Source of the DNA: Tsukamurella sp. 1534
Lineage (GTDB): Bacteria > Actinomycetota > Actinomycetes > Mycobacteriales > Mycobacteriaceae
Direction of reading: 5' to 3'
Assembly (NCBI RefSeq): GCF_000312385.1
Contig: NZ_HE997627.1
Location: forward strand, 593,292 to 657,291
Length of the DNA: 64,000 nucleotides
Shown here: piece by piece, positions 34,525 to 43,880 of the stretch
Layout: each line of letters starts with the position of its first letter
Numbering within the stretch: the stretch's first letter is position 1
Notes under the pieces: generated by a model
Database searches by the model: none
Seen by the model: only the letters and a program-made list of their open reading frames with translations
Told to the model about the DNA's origin: nothing
Program-made: the position numbers and the translations under genes

Positions 34525-35295
34525 ATGACCACTCCCGCAGCGAACGAGCCCACAAGCTCGGCTCCGATGATTGAGATCCAGTCAGCAGACAAATACTTCG
34601 GTGATCTTCACGTGCTCAAGGACATCAACTTGACCGTGCCGAGGGGCCAGGTCGTGGTGGTTCTCGGGCCGTCGGGATCCGGCAAGTCGACCCTGTGCCG
34701 CACCATCAATCGGCTGGAGCCGATCAACTCGGGCACGATCCGGATCGACGGTGCGGTGCTCCCCGAGGAGGGACGCGGGCTGGCCGCCCTGCGCGCCGAC
34801 GTGGGCATGGTGTTCCAGTCGTTCAACCTCTTCTCCCACAAGTCGATCATCGACAACGTCACTCTCGCGCCGATGAAGGTGCGCAAGAAGTCGTCGGCGG
34901 ACGCGCGCAAGCGGGGCATGGAGCTGCTGGACCGCGTCGGGATCGCCAGCCAGGCGGACAAGATGCCGGCCCAGCTGTCCGGCGGCCAACAGCAGCGCGT
35001 CGCCATCGCCCGCGCCCTCGCCATGGAGCCGAAGGTGATGCTGTTCGACGAGCCGACCTCGGCGCTGGACCCCGAGATGGTCAACGAGGTCCTCGACGTG
35101 ATGGTGTCCCTCGCCAAGGAGGGCATGACCATGGTCGTGGTGACCCACGAGATGGGCTTCGCCCGCAAGGCCGCGGACCGCATCCTGTTCATGGCGGACG
35201 GCGCGATCGTCGAGGACACCGATCCCGAGACCTTCTTCAACAACCCGAAGTCCTCGCGCGCGAAGGACTTCCTGTCGAAGATTCTGAGCCACTGA
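34525..35295 (+). CDS. gluA: glutamate ABC transporter, ATP-binding protein GluA
   Basis: A 256-residue ABC ATPase of the polar amino acid type. Walker [11 protein letters not shown]-loop FQSFNLFSH, signature LSGGQQQR, Walker B VMLFDEP and H-loop VVTHEMGFA are all present. The ATG at 34525 follows TAGGCT by seven bases (34512-34517), a leaderless promoter. First gene of gluABCD, the arrangement of Corynebacterium, where the system takes up glutamate; the substrate is inferred from that. The stop overlaps the gluB start by one base. Confidence 0.95.
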   Translation: MTTPAANEPTSSAPMIEIQSADKYFGDLHVLKDINLTVPRGQVVVVLGPSGSGKSTLCRTINRLEPINSGTIRIDGAVLPEEGRGLAALRADVGMVFQSFNLFSHKSIIDNVTLAPMKVRKKSSADARKRGMELLDRVGIASQADKMPAQLSGGQQQRVAIARALAMEPKVMLFDEPTSALDPEMVNEVLDVMVSLAKEGMTMVVVTHEMGFARKAADRILFMADGAIVEDTDPETFFNNPKSSRAKDFLSKILSH

Positions 35296-36266
35296 TGAAC
35301 GGGCCCAAGACAATTCGCCTGCTCGCAGCGATCGTCGCGGCCATCGCGATGGCCGGCGGCCTGGTCGCCTGCGGCAGCACAGGACCCCGCGACCTGCTCA
35401 AGTCGATCGAATCGGGCTCGGTGCTGCTCGGCACCAAGTACGACCAGCCCGGTCTCGGTCTGCGCAATCCCGACAAGTCGATGACGGGCTTCGACGTGGA
35501 CGTCAGCTCCTACGTCGTGAAGTCGATCGCGAAGGCGAACGGCTGGAAGGAGCCCAAGATCCGCTGGCGCGAGACCCCGTCGGCGCAGCGCGAGACGCTC
35601 ATCAACAACGGCGAGGTCGACATGATCGCCGCCACCTACTCGATCAACGCGGCCCGTTCGAAGAAGGTCGACTTCGCCGGCCCGTACCTCGTGGTGCGGC
35701 AGGGCCTGCTGGTCCGCGGCGACGACGCGAGCCTCAAGCAGCTGACGGACCTCAACAACGGCAAGAAGCTGTGCTCGGCCGCCGGTTCGACGTCCGCGCA
35801 GAACGTCAAGGCGCAGCTCCCCGGCGTGCAGTTGCAGGAGTTCGACTCGTACTCCACCTGCACCGAGGCGCTGCACCAGGGCAGCATCGACGCCCTCACC
35901 ACCGACGAGTCGATCCTCGCCGGGTTCAACCAGCAGTACGGCGGCGAGTTCCGGGTGGTCGACATGACCTACATCGCCGACCAGTGCATCAAGGGCGCGC
36001 AGAAGAAGGCCGGCAGCCCGTTCTCCACGGAGCGCTACGGCATCGGCATCCCCAAGAAGAAGCCCCAGGTGCAGGCCGCGATCAACACCGCGATCAACGA
36101 GATGATCTCCGACGGCAGCTGGGAGAAGGCGCTGCGGAAGAACCTCGGTGATTCGGAGACCCAGCGTCTCATCGATCGCGCGGGCGGATTCGACAAGTTC
36201 AAGCCCTCGGTGGGAGACCTCGCGTTCGTGAGCTCCCCCTCGACGAAGTGCGGAGGTGCCTCGTGA
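35295..36266 (+). CDS. gluB: glutamate-binding lipoprotein GluB
   Basis: A 323-residue solute-binding protein with a lipoprotein signal: Lys5 and Arg8, hydrophobic core, and LVAC lipobox with Cys26 as the lipidated residue. The body has the amino-acid-binding fold (VLLGTKYDQPGLGLRNPDKSMTGFDVDV; AATYSINAARSKKVDFAGPY; DALTTDES). Overlaps gluA by one base (TGATG) and gluC by four (GTGA), so the operon is translationally coupled. It binds substrate outside the membrane and delivers it to GluC/GluD. Confidence 0.95.
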   Translation: MNGPKTIRLLAAIVAAIAMAGGLVACGSTGPRDLLKSIESGSVLLGTKYDQPGLGLRNPDKSMTGFDVDVSSYVVKSIAKANGWKEPKIRWRETPSAQRETLINNGEVDMIAATYSINAARSKKVDFAGPYLVVRQGLLVRGDDASLKQLTDLNNGKKLCSAAGSTSAQNVKAQLPGVQLQEFDSYSTCTEALHQGSIDALTTDESILAGFNQQYGGEFRVVDMTYIADQCIKGAQKKAGSPFSTERYGIGIPKKKPQVQAAINTAINEMISDGSWEKALRKNLGDSETQRLIDRAGGFDKFKPSVGDLAFVSSPSTKCGGAS

Positions 36267-36946
36267 CCACCATGTGGGACTACATGGGGCCCCTGCTGTG
36301 GCCCGCGTTCTGGATGACGATCAAGCTCACGTTCTTCTCCGGCGTGATCGCCCTCGTGTGGGGGATGATCCTGGCCGGCATGGCCGTCGGGCCCGTCCCG
36401 ATCATGCGGTCGTTCGCCAACTTCTACGTCAACGTCGTGCGCAACACCCCGCTCACGCTGATCATCCTGTTCTGCTGGATGGGCCTGTTCATGATGTTGG
36501 GGTTCACGCTGGCACCGCAGAACGACAGCTTCGTCCGGGACAACAACTTCCGGCTCGCCGTACTCGGCCTGTCCTTCTACACCGCGGCGTTCGTCTGTGA
36601 GACGCTCCGCGCCGGCATCAACACGGTGCCCGTCGGCCAGGCCGAGGCCGCGCGCGCCCTCGGCCTCCCCTTCTTCACCGTGTTCGGGACCATCGTTCTG
36701 CCGCAGGCGGTCCGGGCGGTCATCGCCCCGATGGGCAGCGTCCTCATCGCGTTGACGAAGAACAGTACGATCGCCTCGGTGATCGGCGTCTCCGAGGCGG
36801 CGTTGCTCATGAAGTCGTCGGTGGAGACGTATCCGGACTCCATCTACACGATCTTCGCGATCATCGCCGTCGGCTTCGTGGCCCTCACGCTTCCGATCGG
36901 CCTCCTGTTCACCTACCTCGCCAACCGACTGGCGGTGAAGCGATGA
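36263..36946 (+). CDS. gluC: glutamate ABC transporter permease GluC
   Basis: A 227-residue amino-acid ABC permease (HisMQ-type) with about five helices and the EAA-like loop [27 protein letters not shown]. The GTG at 36263 overlaps the gluB stop (GTGA). Pairs with GluD in the membrane. Confidence 0.94.
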   Translation: MTTMWDYMGPLLWPAFWMTIKLTFFSGVIALVWGMILAGMAVGPVPIMRSFANFYVNVVRNTPLTLIILFCWMGLFMMLGFTLAPQNDSFVRDNNFRLAVLGLSFYTAAFVCETLRAGINTVPVGQAEAARALGLPFFTVFGTIVLPQAVRAVIAPMGSVLIALTKNSTIASVIGVSEAALLMKSSVETYPDSIYTIFAIIAVGFVALTLPIGLLFTYLANRLAVKR

Positions 36947-37839
36947 CGAACCCGAACCCCGTCGACCTCCCGAACCCCGTGAACGACATTCCCCCGAAGG
37001 CGCCCAAGATCAATCCGAAGCAGAAGGGCAGCGTGCTGTTCGACGCCCGCGGCCCCAAACAGCAGCGGCGCGACCAGATCGTCGCCGTCGGTTTCATCGC
37101 CGCCGTCGTCGCGTTCGCGGCGTGGATGCTGTGGGTGATGAACAGCAAGGGCCAGCTCGCCTGGTCCAAGTGGGAGATGATCGTCGACTCCCGCTTCTGG
37201 ACGACGTACCTGCTGCCCGGCCTGTGGGGAACCCTGCTGGCCGCGGTCGTGTCGATCGTCTTCGCCCTCGTGCTCGGCACGGTGCTGGGCCTGGGGCGGC
37301 TCTCCGACCACCGGGCCGTGCGGTGGATCAGCGGCGCCGTCGTGGAGCTGTTCCGCGCCATCCCGGTGCTGATCCTGATCCTGTTCGCCTACTACGCGTT
37401 CGCGGCCGCATCGCTGTTCCCGTCGGCGCAGCTCGCGTTCGCGGCCGTGGTGTTCGGCCTCACGATGTACAACGGCTCGGTCATCGCCGAGATCATCCGC
37501 TCCGGCATCAACTCGCTGCCCAAGGGGCAGTCGGAGGCCGCGTCCGCGCTGGGCCTGAGAAAGAATCAGCTCATGCGGCTGATCCTGCTGCCGCAGGCGA
37601 TCACGGCGATGCTGCCCGCCCTGATCTCGCAGATGGTGGTCGCCCTGAAGGACTCCGCGCTGGGCTACATCATCGGCTACACCGAGATCGTCCGCCAGGG
37701 CATCCAGGCGGGCATCACGTACCGGTCGCTGTTCGTCGCGCTCATCGTGGTGGCGGTCATCATGATCCTCATCAACTACGGCCTGACCCGGCTCGCCCGG
37801 TGGGTCGAGCGGACGTTGCGCGAGCGCCGCAGCCGCTGA
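36943..37839 (+). CDS. gluD: glutamate ABC transporter permease GluD
   Basis: A 298-residue permease with an N-terminal cytoplasmic segment of about 48 residues ([20 protein letters not shown]...), then six helices. EAA-like loop: [28 protein letters not shown]. The ATG overlaps the gluC stop by four bases. A strong hairpin follows, ending the operon. Longer than GluC because of the N-terminal extension. Confidence 0.94.
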   Translation: MTNPNPVDLPNPVNDIPPKAPKINPKQKGSVLFDARGPKQQRRDQIVAVGFIAAVVAFAAWMLWVMNSKGQLAWSKWEMIVDSRFWTTYLLPGLWGTLLAAVVSIVFALVLGTVLGLGRLSDHRAVRWISGAVVELFRAIPVLILILFAYYAFAAASLFPSAQLAFAAVVFGLTMYNGSVIAEIIRSGINSLPKGQSEAASALGLRKNQLMRLILLPQAITAMLPALISQMVVALKDSALGYIIGYTEIVRQGIQAGITYRSLFVALIVVAVIMILINYGLTRLARWVERTLRERRSR

Positions 37840-37853
37840 CGCGAGGAACGTTC

Positions 37854-37884
37854 GGCGCCCCCGGAGACGATTTCCGGGGGCGCC
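37854..37884 (+). terminator. terminator of gluABCD
   Basis: A perfect 12-bp stem (37854-37865 with 37873-37884), seven-base loop, followed by TTCCGTTCG. Begins 14 bases after the gluD stop. Confidence 0.85.
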
Positions 37885-37930
37885 TTCCGTTCGTGCTGCG
37901 CGGGTCCGCCCGACGGTGCCGGGCCCGCGT

Positions 37931-38308
37931 TCAGAGGTAGGGCCGGGTGAGCAGCTCGACGCCGTGGCCGGCGGGGTCCCGGACGTACACGCCCCGCCCG
38001 CCGTGCTCGTGGTTGATCTCGCCCGGCCGCTTCCAGAACGGGTCGGCGGCGTGGTCGACGCCGTTCGCGGTGATCCAGCCGTAGGCGCGGTCGAACAGGT
38101 CGTCGTCGACGAGGAACGCGTAGTGCTGCATCTGGATCTCGTCGACCGGCGGCGCGGCGAACTGCAGCAGCACCCCGCCGTCGAGGGTCAGGTTGGTGAA
38201 CGGGCCCCAGGACGGGGCGTCGCTCGCCTCGAGGAGTGCGCGGTAGAACGCGGCGGACTGCTCACCATCCTCGGACACGATGATGGTGTGGTTGAAACGT
38301 GCTGACAC
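37931..38308 (-). CDS. VOC-superfamily (glyoxalase/dioxygenase fold) protein
   Basis: A 125-residue VOC protein. Repeated beta-alpha-beta-beta-beta modules start with FNHTIIVSEDGEQSAAFYRALLE and end with GRGVYVRDPAGHGVELLTRPY, the typical VOC C-terminal metal site. Substrate unknown; fosfomycin/bleomycin-resistance-type binding is possible, but nothing here supports one. The start GTG at 38308 follows AAAGGAAA; the frame is open further upstream without such a site. It is convergent with gluD and lies 224 bases from recX. Confidence 0.85.
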   Translation of the reverse strand: MSARFNHTIIVSEDGEQSAAFYRALLEASDAPSWGPFTNLTLDGGVLLQFAAPPVDEIQMQHYAFLVDDDLFDRAYGWITANGVDHAADPFWKRPGEINHEHGGRGVYVRDPAGHGVELLTRPYL

Positions 38309-38461
38309 GGTTTTCCTTTCGTGGGTCGGTAGAGGGTTCTCCGTCCGTCCCCACGGCGGCCCGCGCGCCGTCAACCGGTCGCCGGATCGCCTCTCCGTGT
38401 GTGGCGCGTGGCCGTTCCGGCAGTCATAGCGTAGAGATTAGCGCCGCGCCCACGAAATAGC

Positions 38462-38491
38462 GATGCCCCCGGAGTGATCTCCGAGGGCATC
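38462..38491 (-). terminator. terminator of recA-recX
   Basis: A 13-bp stem (38462-38474 with 38479-38491) with one C/A mismatch and a four-base loop. In the minus direction it follows recX by about 40 bases and leads into a T-containing stretch (GCTATTTCG). Confidence 0.7.
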
Positions 38492-38532
38492 ACCGAGAAA
38501 GGGGATCCGCTCCCCTGGTTCGATCCGCCGGG

Positions 38533-39132
38533 CTATTCCGCAGCGGCCTTCTCGCGGATCGCGTCGAGCACGACGGACAGCGCGAGCGACGGGTGGTACC
38601 CGCGGCGGGCGAGCATGCCGACGAGCCGCTGGGTCAGTTTGTCCCGCTCCGCGCGGTCCTCGGGGACATCGATACGAACGAGCTTGCGCTCCACCAACTC
38701 CGCGGCGCGCTCCTGCTCGTCCTCACGGCTGACGGTCTCCAGCGCCGCGGCGGCCTCCGCCTCGCCGACCCCCTTGGCACGCAGCTCCTGAGCGAGCGCA
38801 CGGCGCCCACGGCCGGAGAAGGTGTGCCGCGATTCGACCCAGCGCTGCGCGAACGCGGCATCGTCCACCAGCCCGGCCTCGACGAATTTGTCGAGCATGC
38901 GCTCGGTCAGTTCCTCGTCGAAACCGCGGCGCCCGAGCTTCGTGCGGAGCTCCGACCGGGAGTGATCTCGCATACCGAGCGCCCGGTAGATCACGTCCCG
39001 CGCCAATGCCTCGCGTTTGGCGGGGTCCTGCTCCACCTGCTGCTGCGGCTCGGCACCGTCGGGCGATTCCCGGCGACGCCGACCGCGACGCCGCCCCCGG
39101 GAGACGACCTCATCGTCCGAGTAGTCGGACAT
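38533..39132 (-). CDS. recX: RecX, regulator of RecA
   Basis: A 199-residue RecX-family protein that modulates RecA filaments. It has an N-terminal Arg-rich region (SRGRRRGRRRRESPDG) followed by three-helix repeats (YRALGMRDHSRSELRTKLGRRGFDEELTERMLDKFVEAGLVDDAAFAQRWVESR; then ALAQELRAKGVGEAEAAAALETV). It lies five bases after recA on the same strand, as in mycobacteria. Arg-rich tails of this sort probably contact DNA. Confidence 0.95.
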   Translation of the reverse strand: MSDYSDDEVVSRGRRRGRRRRESPDGAEPQQQVEQDPAKREALARDVIYRALGMRDHSRSELRTKLGRRGFDEELTERMLDKFVEAGLVDDAAFAQRWVESRHTFSGRGRRALAQELRAKGVGEAEAAAALETVSREDEQERAAELVERKLVRIDVPEDRAERDKLTQRLVGMLARRGYHPSLALSVVLDAIREKAAAE

Positions 39133-39137
39133 GGCTA

Positions 39138-40187
39138 CTAGAACTCGACGGGCGCGGGAGCGATCTCGTCGGCGTCGACGGTGACATCCGCACCGACGCC
39201 GAGCTTCTCCTTGATCCGCTTCTCGATCTCGTCGCGGACGTCCGGGTTCTCCAGCAGGAACTTGCGGGCGTTCTCCTTGCCCTGGCCCAGCTGGTCACCG
39301 TCGTAGGTGTACCAGGAGCCGGACTTGCGGATGAAGCCCTCGTTCACGCCCATGTCGATGATCGAGCCCTCACGGCTGATGCCCTGGCCGTAGATGATGT
39401 CGAACTCGGCCTGCTTGAACGGCGGCGACACCTTGTTCTTGACGACCTTGACCCGGGTGCGGTTGCCCACCGCGTCCGTGCCGTCCTTGAGGGTCTCGAT
39501 GCGGCGGACGTCCAGGCGGACCGAGGCGTAGAACTTCAGCGCCTTACCGCCCGTGGTGGTCTCGGGCGATCCGAACATGACGCCGATCTTCTCGCGCAGC
39601 TGGTTGATGAAGATGGCGGTGGTGCCGGAGTTGTTCATGGCGCCGGTCATCTTGCGGAGCGCCTGGCTCATGAGGCGGGCCTGCAGGCCGACGTGGCTGT
39701 CGCCCATCTCGCCCTCGATCTCGGCCTTGGGGACCAGCGCGGCCACCGAGTCGATGACGATGATGTCCAGCGCGCCGGAGCGGATCAGCATGTCCGCGAT
39801 CTCGAGCGCCTGCTCACCGGTATCCGGCTGGGACACCAGCAGCGCATCGGTATCGACGCCGAGCTTGGCCGCGTAGTCGGGATCGAGCGCGTGCTCCGCA
39901 TCGATGAACGCGGCGATGCCGCCGTTGGCCTGCGCCTCGGCGACGGCGTGCAGGGCGACGGTGGTCTTACCCGAGGACTCCGGGCCGTACACCTCGATCA
40001 CACGGCCTCGCGGCAGGCCGCCGATGCCGAGCGCCACGTCCAGCGCGATCGACCCGGTGGGGATCACCGAGATGGGCTGGCGGACCTCGTCCCCGAGGCG
40101 CATGACCGAGCCCTTGCCGTAGCTCTTGTCGATCTGGGCGAGAGCCAGTTCGAGGGCCTTCTCGCGATCCGGTGCTGCAGGTGCCAT
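39138..40187 (-). CDS. recA: RecA, DNA recombinase
   Basis: A 349-residue recombinase. Walker [10 protein letters not shown] is at 68-76, followed by [49 protein letters not shown] (L1 region) and [25 protein letters not shown] (L2 region). There is no intein, unlike M. tuberculosis recA. It drives recombination and stimulates LexA self-cleavage. Control elements upstream are a PafBC motif (40245-40267) and a LexA box (40335-40350). recX follows after five bases. Confidence 0.99.
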   Translation of the reverse strand: MAPAAPDREKALELALAQIDKSYGKGSVMRLGDEVRQPISVIPTGSIALDVALGIGGLPRGRVIEVYGPESSGKTTVALHAVAEAQANGGIAAFIDAEHALDPDYAAKLGVDTDALLVSQPDTGEQALEIADMLIRSGALDIIVIDSVAALVPKAEIEGEMGDSHVGLQARLMSQALRKMTGAMNNSGTTAIFINQLREKIGVMFGSPETTTGGKALKFYASVRLDVRRIETLKDGTDAVGNRTRVKVVKNKVSPPFKQAEFDIIYGQGISREGSIIDMGVNEGFIRKSGSWYTYDGDQLGQGKENARKFLLENPDVRDEIEKRIKEKLGVGADVTVDADEIAPAPVEF

Positions 40188-40244
40188 GAGACTCTCCGTC
40201 CTTCGGGCCGACAGTGCCGCCGGCGCGTTCTCTTGTTGCCTGGG

Positions 40245-40267
40245 ACGCTAGAGAGGGCCACTGACAA
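40245..40267 (-). promoter_or_regulatory. PafBC (RecA-independent) damage promoter of recA
   Basis: Minus-strand TTGTCAGTG, GCCCTCTC, TAGCGT: an exact match to TTGTCRGTG-N8-TANNNT, almost identical to the M. tuberculosis recA P1 promoter as I recall. AGGCAACA follows the -10, the same as at the LysM gene. Confidence 0.85.
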
Positions 40268-40334
40268 GTTTTGACATCGCCACACGCGGCGCGTCTCGTC
40301 GGCTCGCTTTCACGTCGAACACGATCGACTATAG

Positions 40335-40350
40335 GCGAACCTCCGTTCGA
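40335..40350. promoter_or_regulatory. LexA box upstream of recA
   Basis: GCGAAC-CTCC-GTTCGA, one mismatch to TCGAAC-N4-GTTCGA. It is about 150 bases before recA, upstream of the PafBC promoter, and would serve a second, LexA-controlled start. Confidence 0.8.
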
Positions 40351-40584
40351 AGCAAGCATCGAACGCGCGACACGCCGGGTGAGTCCGCGCGGGCCGAGGC
40401 GGCGGCTCGCGATCACCCTCCGAACAGCGCTTTCTCCGCTCACCGTGCGGGCGCCCGGCAACCGTCGACGTGAGGTGACGCTTGAGGCGCGAACGGCCGT
40501 GGGACCCCGCCCTCGGCGCCGGGCGGGTCCGCCGCCTCACCGAGAGTCCTGCCGGACTCGCCGGACTCGCTTAGGCTGGCCGCC

Positions 40585-41295
40585 GTGAACTGGGACGACT
40601 ACGACGCCGCGCTCTTCGACCTCGACGGTGTGCTGACCCCGACGGCACAGGTGCACATGCACGCCTGGGATCGCATGTTCAACGAGTTCCTCCGCGGACG
40701 CGGGATCGAGGAGCCCTACACCGAGGCCGACTACTTCGAGTACGTCGACGGCAAGCCCCGCTACGACGGGGTCCGCTCGTTCCTCGCCTCGCGTGGCATC
40801 ACCCTGCCCGACGGCACCCCGGACGACCCGCCCGAGTCCGAGACCGTGTGCGGCCTCGGCAACCGCAAGAACGCGGAGTTCACCCACATCCTCACCACCG
40901 ACGGCGTCCGGGCCTATCCGGCGTCGGTGCGCCTGCTCGACGCCCTCGCCGAACGCGGCACCGCGGTGGCCGTCGTGTCCTCGTCCCGGAACGCCCCCGC
41001 CGTCCTGCACGCCGCCGGACTCGCGGACCGGTTCGAGATCGTCATCGACGGGGAGGTGGGCACGCGGGAGAACCTGCCCGGCAAGCCCGCGCCCGACACC
41101 TTCCTCGTCGCCGCCGAACGGCTGGGCGCGCCCCGCGACCGCGCGGTGGTGTTCGAGGACGCCACCTCGGGCGTGGCGGCCGGCCGGGCCGGGGACTTCG
41201 GCCTGGTCGTGGGCGTCGACCGCGGCGTCGGCGCGGACGCCCTCGTGGCGGCCGGCGCCGACGTGGTGGTCGCCGAACTGGACGAACTGCTCTAA
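40585..41295 (+). CDS. HAD-IA hydrolase, beta-phosphoglucomutase-like
   Basis: A 236-residue HAD-superfamily enzyme. The catalytic pair is Asp12 and Asp14 (FDLDGVLT), with cap domain residues, motif II Ser (VVSSSRN) and motif IV EDATSGVAAG. The neighbouring GH65 phosphorylase releases beta-glucose-1-phosphate, which a beta-phosphoglucomutase turns into glucose-6-phosphate; mycobacterial Rv3400/Rv3401 form the same pair. The GTG at 40585 follows TAGGCT by seven bases (leaderless). It may also act as a phosphatase. Confidence 0.9.
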   Translation: MNWDDYDAALFDLDGVLTPTAQVHMHAWDRMFNEFLRGRGIEEPYTEADYFEYVDGKPRYDGVRSFLASRGITLPDGTPDDPPESETVCGLGNRKNAEFTHILTTDGVRAYPASVRLLDALAERGTAVAVVSSSRNAPAVLHAAGLADRFEIVIDGEVGTRENLPGKPAPDTFLVAAERLGAPRDRAVVFEDATSGVAAGRAGDFGLVVGVDRGVGADALVAAGADVVVAELDELL

Positions 41296-41354
41296 CCCGG
41301 CGCGCGTCCCGCATCCGGCGCGCACCGTCACCGTCGAAGCGTTAGTCTCGGCCG

Positions 41355-43868
41355 GTGACGGCTGACCTCCCCCTCGACGCCATTGACATGCTGGACCGGA
41401 CCCGATTCCCGGTCGACGAGTGGAAACTCATCGAATCCTGGTACAACCCCAACGATCTCGGGATCACCGAGACCGTGTTCTCCGTCGGCAACGGATACCT
41501 CGGAATGCGCGGCAACGTCGAAGAGGGCCGCGAGACCCACGCACACGGGACCTTCATCAACGGTTTCCACGAGACGTGGCCCATCCGGCACGCGGAGGAG
41601 GCGTTCGGGTTCGCCCGCGTGGGACAGACGATCGTCAACGTTCCCGACGCCAAGACGATCAAGCTGTACGTCGACGACGAGCCGCTGCTCCTCTCGGTTG
41701 CCGACCTCGAAACCTACAGTCGCACAATCGACTTCGCCGACGGCGTACTCACTCGCGAGTTGATCTGGCGCACCCCGTCGGGCAAGCGGGTCCAGGTGCG
41801 CAGCCGGCGGATGGTCTCGCTCACCCAGCGCCACCTGGCCATCATGACCTTCGAGGTCACGATGCTCACCGGCGACGCGCCCGTGGCGATCTCCTCGCAG
41901 GTACTCAACCGGCAGGACGGCCGGGACGAGTACTACGTGCGCTCGGCGGCCATGGGCGAGGGCGTCGACCCGCGGAAGGCCAGCGACTTCACCGAACGCG
42001 TGCTGGAGCCGCAGGAGCACTCCGCCGACCCGGAGCGGATCATCCTCGGCTACCGGACCGCATCGTCGAAGATGACCCTCGCGGTGGCCGTGGACCACAC
42101 GATCGACACGGAGAACGCGTACGAGGAGATCGACCGCGCCGAACCGGACCGCGCCAAGAAGATCTACCGAGTGGCCGCGCGGGAGGGTGTGCCGATCACC
42201 GTCACGAAGGTGGTGACGTACCACACGTCGCGGGGCGTCCCGGTGCGCGAGCTCGTCGACAGATGCGATCGCACCCTCAAGCGCCTCCGCGACCACGGCG
42301 TCGAGTCCGCGTTCATCGAGCAGCGCGCATGGCTGGACCGGTACTGGGCGGATTCGGACGTCGAGACACCGGGCCGGCCCGCCGTCCAGCAGGCCATCCG
42401 CTGGAACCTCTTCCAGCTGGCGCAGGCCTCGGCACGCGTCGGGCAGGGCGGTGTGCCCGCGAAGGGCGTCACCGGATCGGGGTACGAGGGCCACTTCTTC
42501 TGGGACACCGAGATCTACGTGATGCCCTTCCTCACGTACACCTCACCGTCGGCGGCGCGCGGGCTCATGCGGTTCCGCTACCAGATGCTCCCCACGGCAC
42601 GCCAGCGCGCCCGCGACCTGGCGCAGCGGGGCGCGCTGTACCCGTGGCGCACCATCAACGGGGAGGAGGCGTCGGCGTACTACGCTGCCGGCACCGCGCA
42701 GTACCACATCGACGCCGACATCACCTACGCGCTGGTCAAGTACGTCCGCGCGACCGGCGACGTGGATTTCATGATCAACGAGGGGATCGACGTGCTCGTC
42801 GAGACCTCCCGGATGTGGGCCGATCTGGGCTTCTGGCTCCACAACGGCGGCTCGAACGGCGATGGGCAGTACCACATCCACGGCGTCACCGGGCCCGACG
42901 AGTACACGACCGTCGTGAACAACAACCTGTTCACCAACGTGATGGCCAGGGCCAACCTGCGCGACGCCGCGTACTGGTCCCGATACATCGCCGAGCACGC
43001 GCCGGAGGCCTACCAGCGCATGGTGAATCGCCTCGACCTCCTCCCCGACGAGGTCGACGAGTGGGCCCGGATCGCCGAAGGCATCCACATCCCGTACGAC
43101 GCCCGCCTCAAGGTGCACCCGCAGGACCAGCATTTCCTGGAGCGGGAGGTGTGGGATCTCGCCGCCACCCCGGACGAACAGCACCCGCTCCTGCTGCACT
43201 ACCACCCGCTGGTGATCTACCGGTTCCAGGTGCTCAAACAGGCCGACGTGGTGGCCGCGCTGTTCCTGCAGAACGAGGAGTTCACCGCCGAGGAGAAGCT
43301 GGCGGACTTCGAGTACTACGACCCGATCACCACCGGCGACTCGTCGCTGTCCGCGGTCGTCCAGTCGATCATCGCCGGCGAGGTGGGCTACCTCGACATG
43401 GCGCTGAAGTACTTCCTCAGCACCCTGTTCGTCGACCTCGCCGACCTGCACGGCAACGCGTCCGACGGCGTGCACGTCGCCGCCGCCGGCGGCGTGTGGA
43501 ACGCGCTGGTCAACGGCTTCGGCGGGATGCGGGACAACGGGGGCGCGATCTCCTTCGACCCGCGGCTGCCCGCCGAGTGGGAATCCCTCACCTGGCGGAT
43601 GCGGCTGCGCGGTTCCCGTCTGACGGTCACCCTCACCGCGGACGGGATCGCGTTCGAGATCACCGACGGCGACGCCGAATCCGTCGACGTGGTGGTGCGC
43701 GGCGAACCGGTCACCGTGTTGCGCGGCGCGAGGACGACGGTGCCGCTCGCCCACCAGGGGCACCAGGTGGAGCGCAAGCTCGGCAGGCTTCCGGTGATCG
43801 CGCACACCGACGAACACGAGATGCTCTACACCGCCGGAGTGCCCGACCCCTACGGCCACGGCCGCTGA
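41355..43868 (+). CDS. glycoside hydrolase family 65 disaccharide phosphorylase
   Basis: An 837-residue GH65 enzyme, the family of maltose, trehalose and kojibiose phosphorylases. An N-terminal beta-sandwich (SVGNGYLGMRGNVEEG) leads to the (alpha/alpha)6 barrel, with GYEGHFFWDTEIYVMPF, HGVTGPDEYTTVVNNNLFTN and the general acid Glu516 in GPDEY. A C-terminal sandwich follows. It would split a glucose disaccharide, most likely maltose or trehalose, with phosphate. The GTG at 41355 follows TAGTCT by six bases, so it has its own leaderless promoter, 59 bases after the HAD gene. Confidence 0.92.
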   Translation: MTADLPLDAIDMLDRTRFPVDEWKLIESWYNPNDLGITETVFSVGNGYLGMRGNVEEGRETHAHGTFINGFHETWPIRHAEEAFGFARVGQTIVNVPDAKTIKLYVDDEPLLLSVADLETYSRTIDFADGVLTRELIWRTPSGKRVQVRSRRMVSLTQRHLAIMTFEVTMLTGDAPVAISSQVLNRQDGRDEYYVRSAAMGEGVDPRKASDFTERVLEPQEHSADPERIILGYRTASSKMTLAVAVDHTIDTENAYEEIDRAEPDRAKKIYRVAAREGVPITVTKVVTYHTSRGVPVRELVDRCDRTLKRLRDHGVESAFIEQRAWLDRYWADSDVETPGRPAVQQAIRWNLFQLAQASARVGQGGVPAKGVTGSGYEGHFFWDTEIYVMPFLTYTSPSAARGLMRFRYQMLPTARQRARDLAQRGALYPWRTINGEEASAYYAAGTAQYHIDADITYALVKYVRATGDVDFMINEGIDVLVETSRMWADLGFWLHNGGSNGDGQYHIHGVTGPDEYTTVVNNNLFTNVMARANLRDAAYWSRYIAEHAPEAYQRMVNRLDLLPDEVDEWARIAEGIHIPYDARLKVHPQDQHFLEREVWDLAATPDEQHPLLLHYHPLVIYRFQVLKQADVVAALFLQNEEFTAEEKLADFEYYDPITTGDSSLSAVVQSIIAGEVGYLDMALKYFLSTLFVDLADLHGNASDGVHVAAAGGVWNALVNGFGGMRDNGGAISFDPRLPAEWESLTWRMRLRGSRLTVTLTADGIAFEITDGDAESVDVVVRGEPVTVLRGARTTVPLAHQGHQVERKLGRLPVIAHTDEHEMLYTAGVPDPYGHGR

Positions 43869-43880
43869 CGGGAGACGGCG

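Larger units (their letters stand above)
40188..40584. promoter_or_regulatory. recA upstream regulatory region (397 bases without a gene)
   Basis: The divergent gap between recA and the HAD gene. From the recA side it holds the 5' leader, a PafBC motif (40245-40267), and a LexA box (40335-40350). The remainder, about 40360-40570, shows only short G/C dyads and no gene that I can support. The leaderless HAD promoter TAGGCT is at 40572-40577. No small protein with a ribosome-binding site is convincing. Confidence 0.7.

Noticed and set aside
39138-40187. RecA intein, as in M. tuberculosis
   Set aside because: The Walker region and downstream sequence are continuous at normal RecA length of 349 residues.
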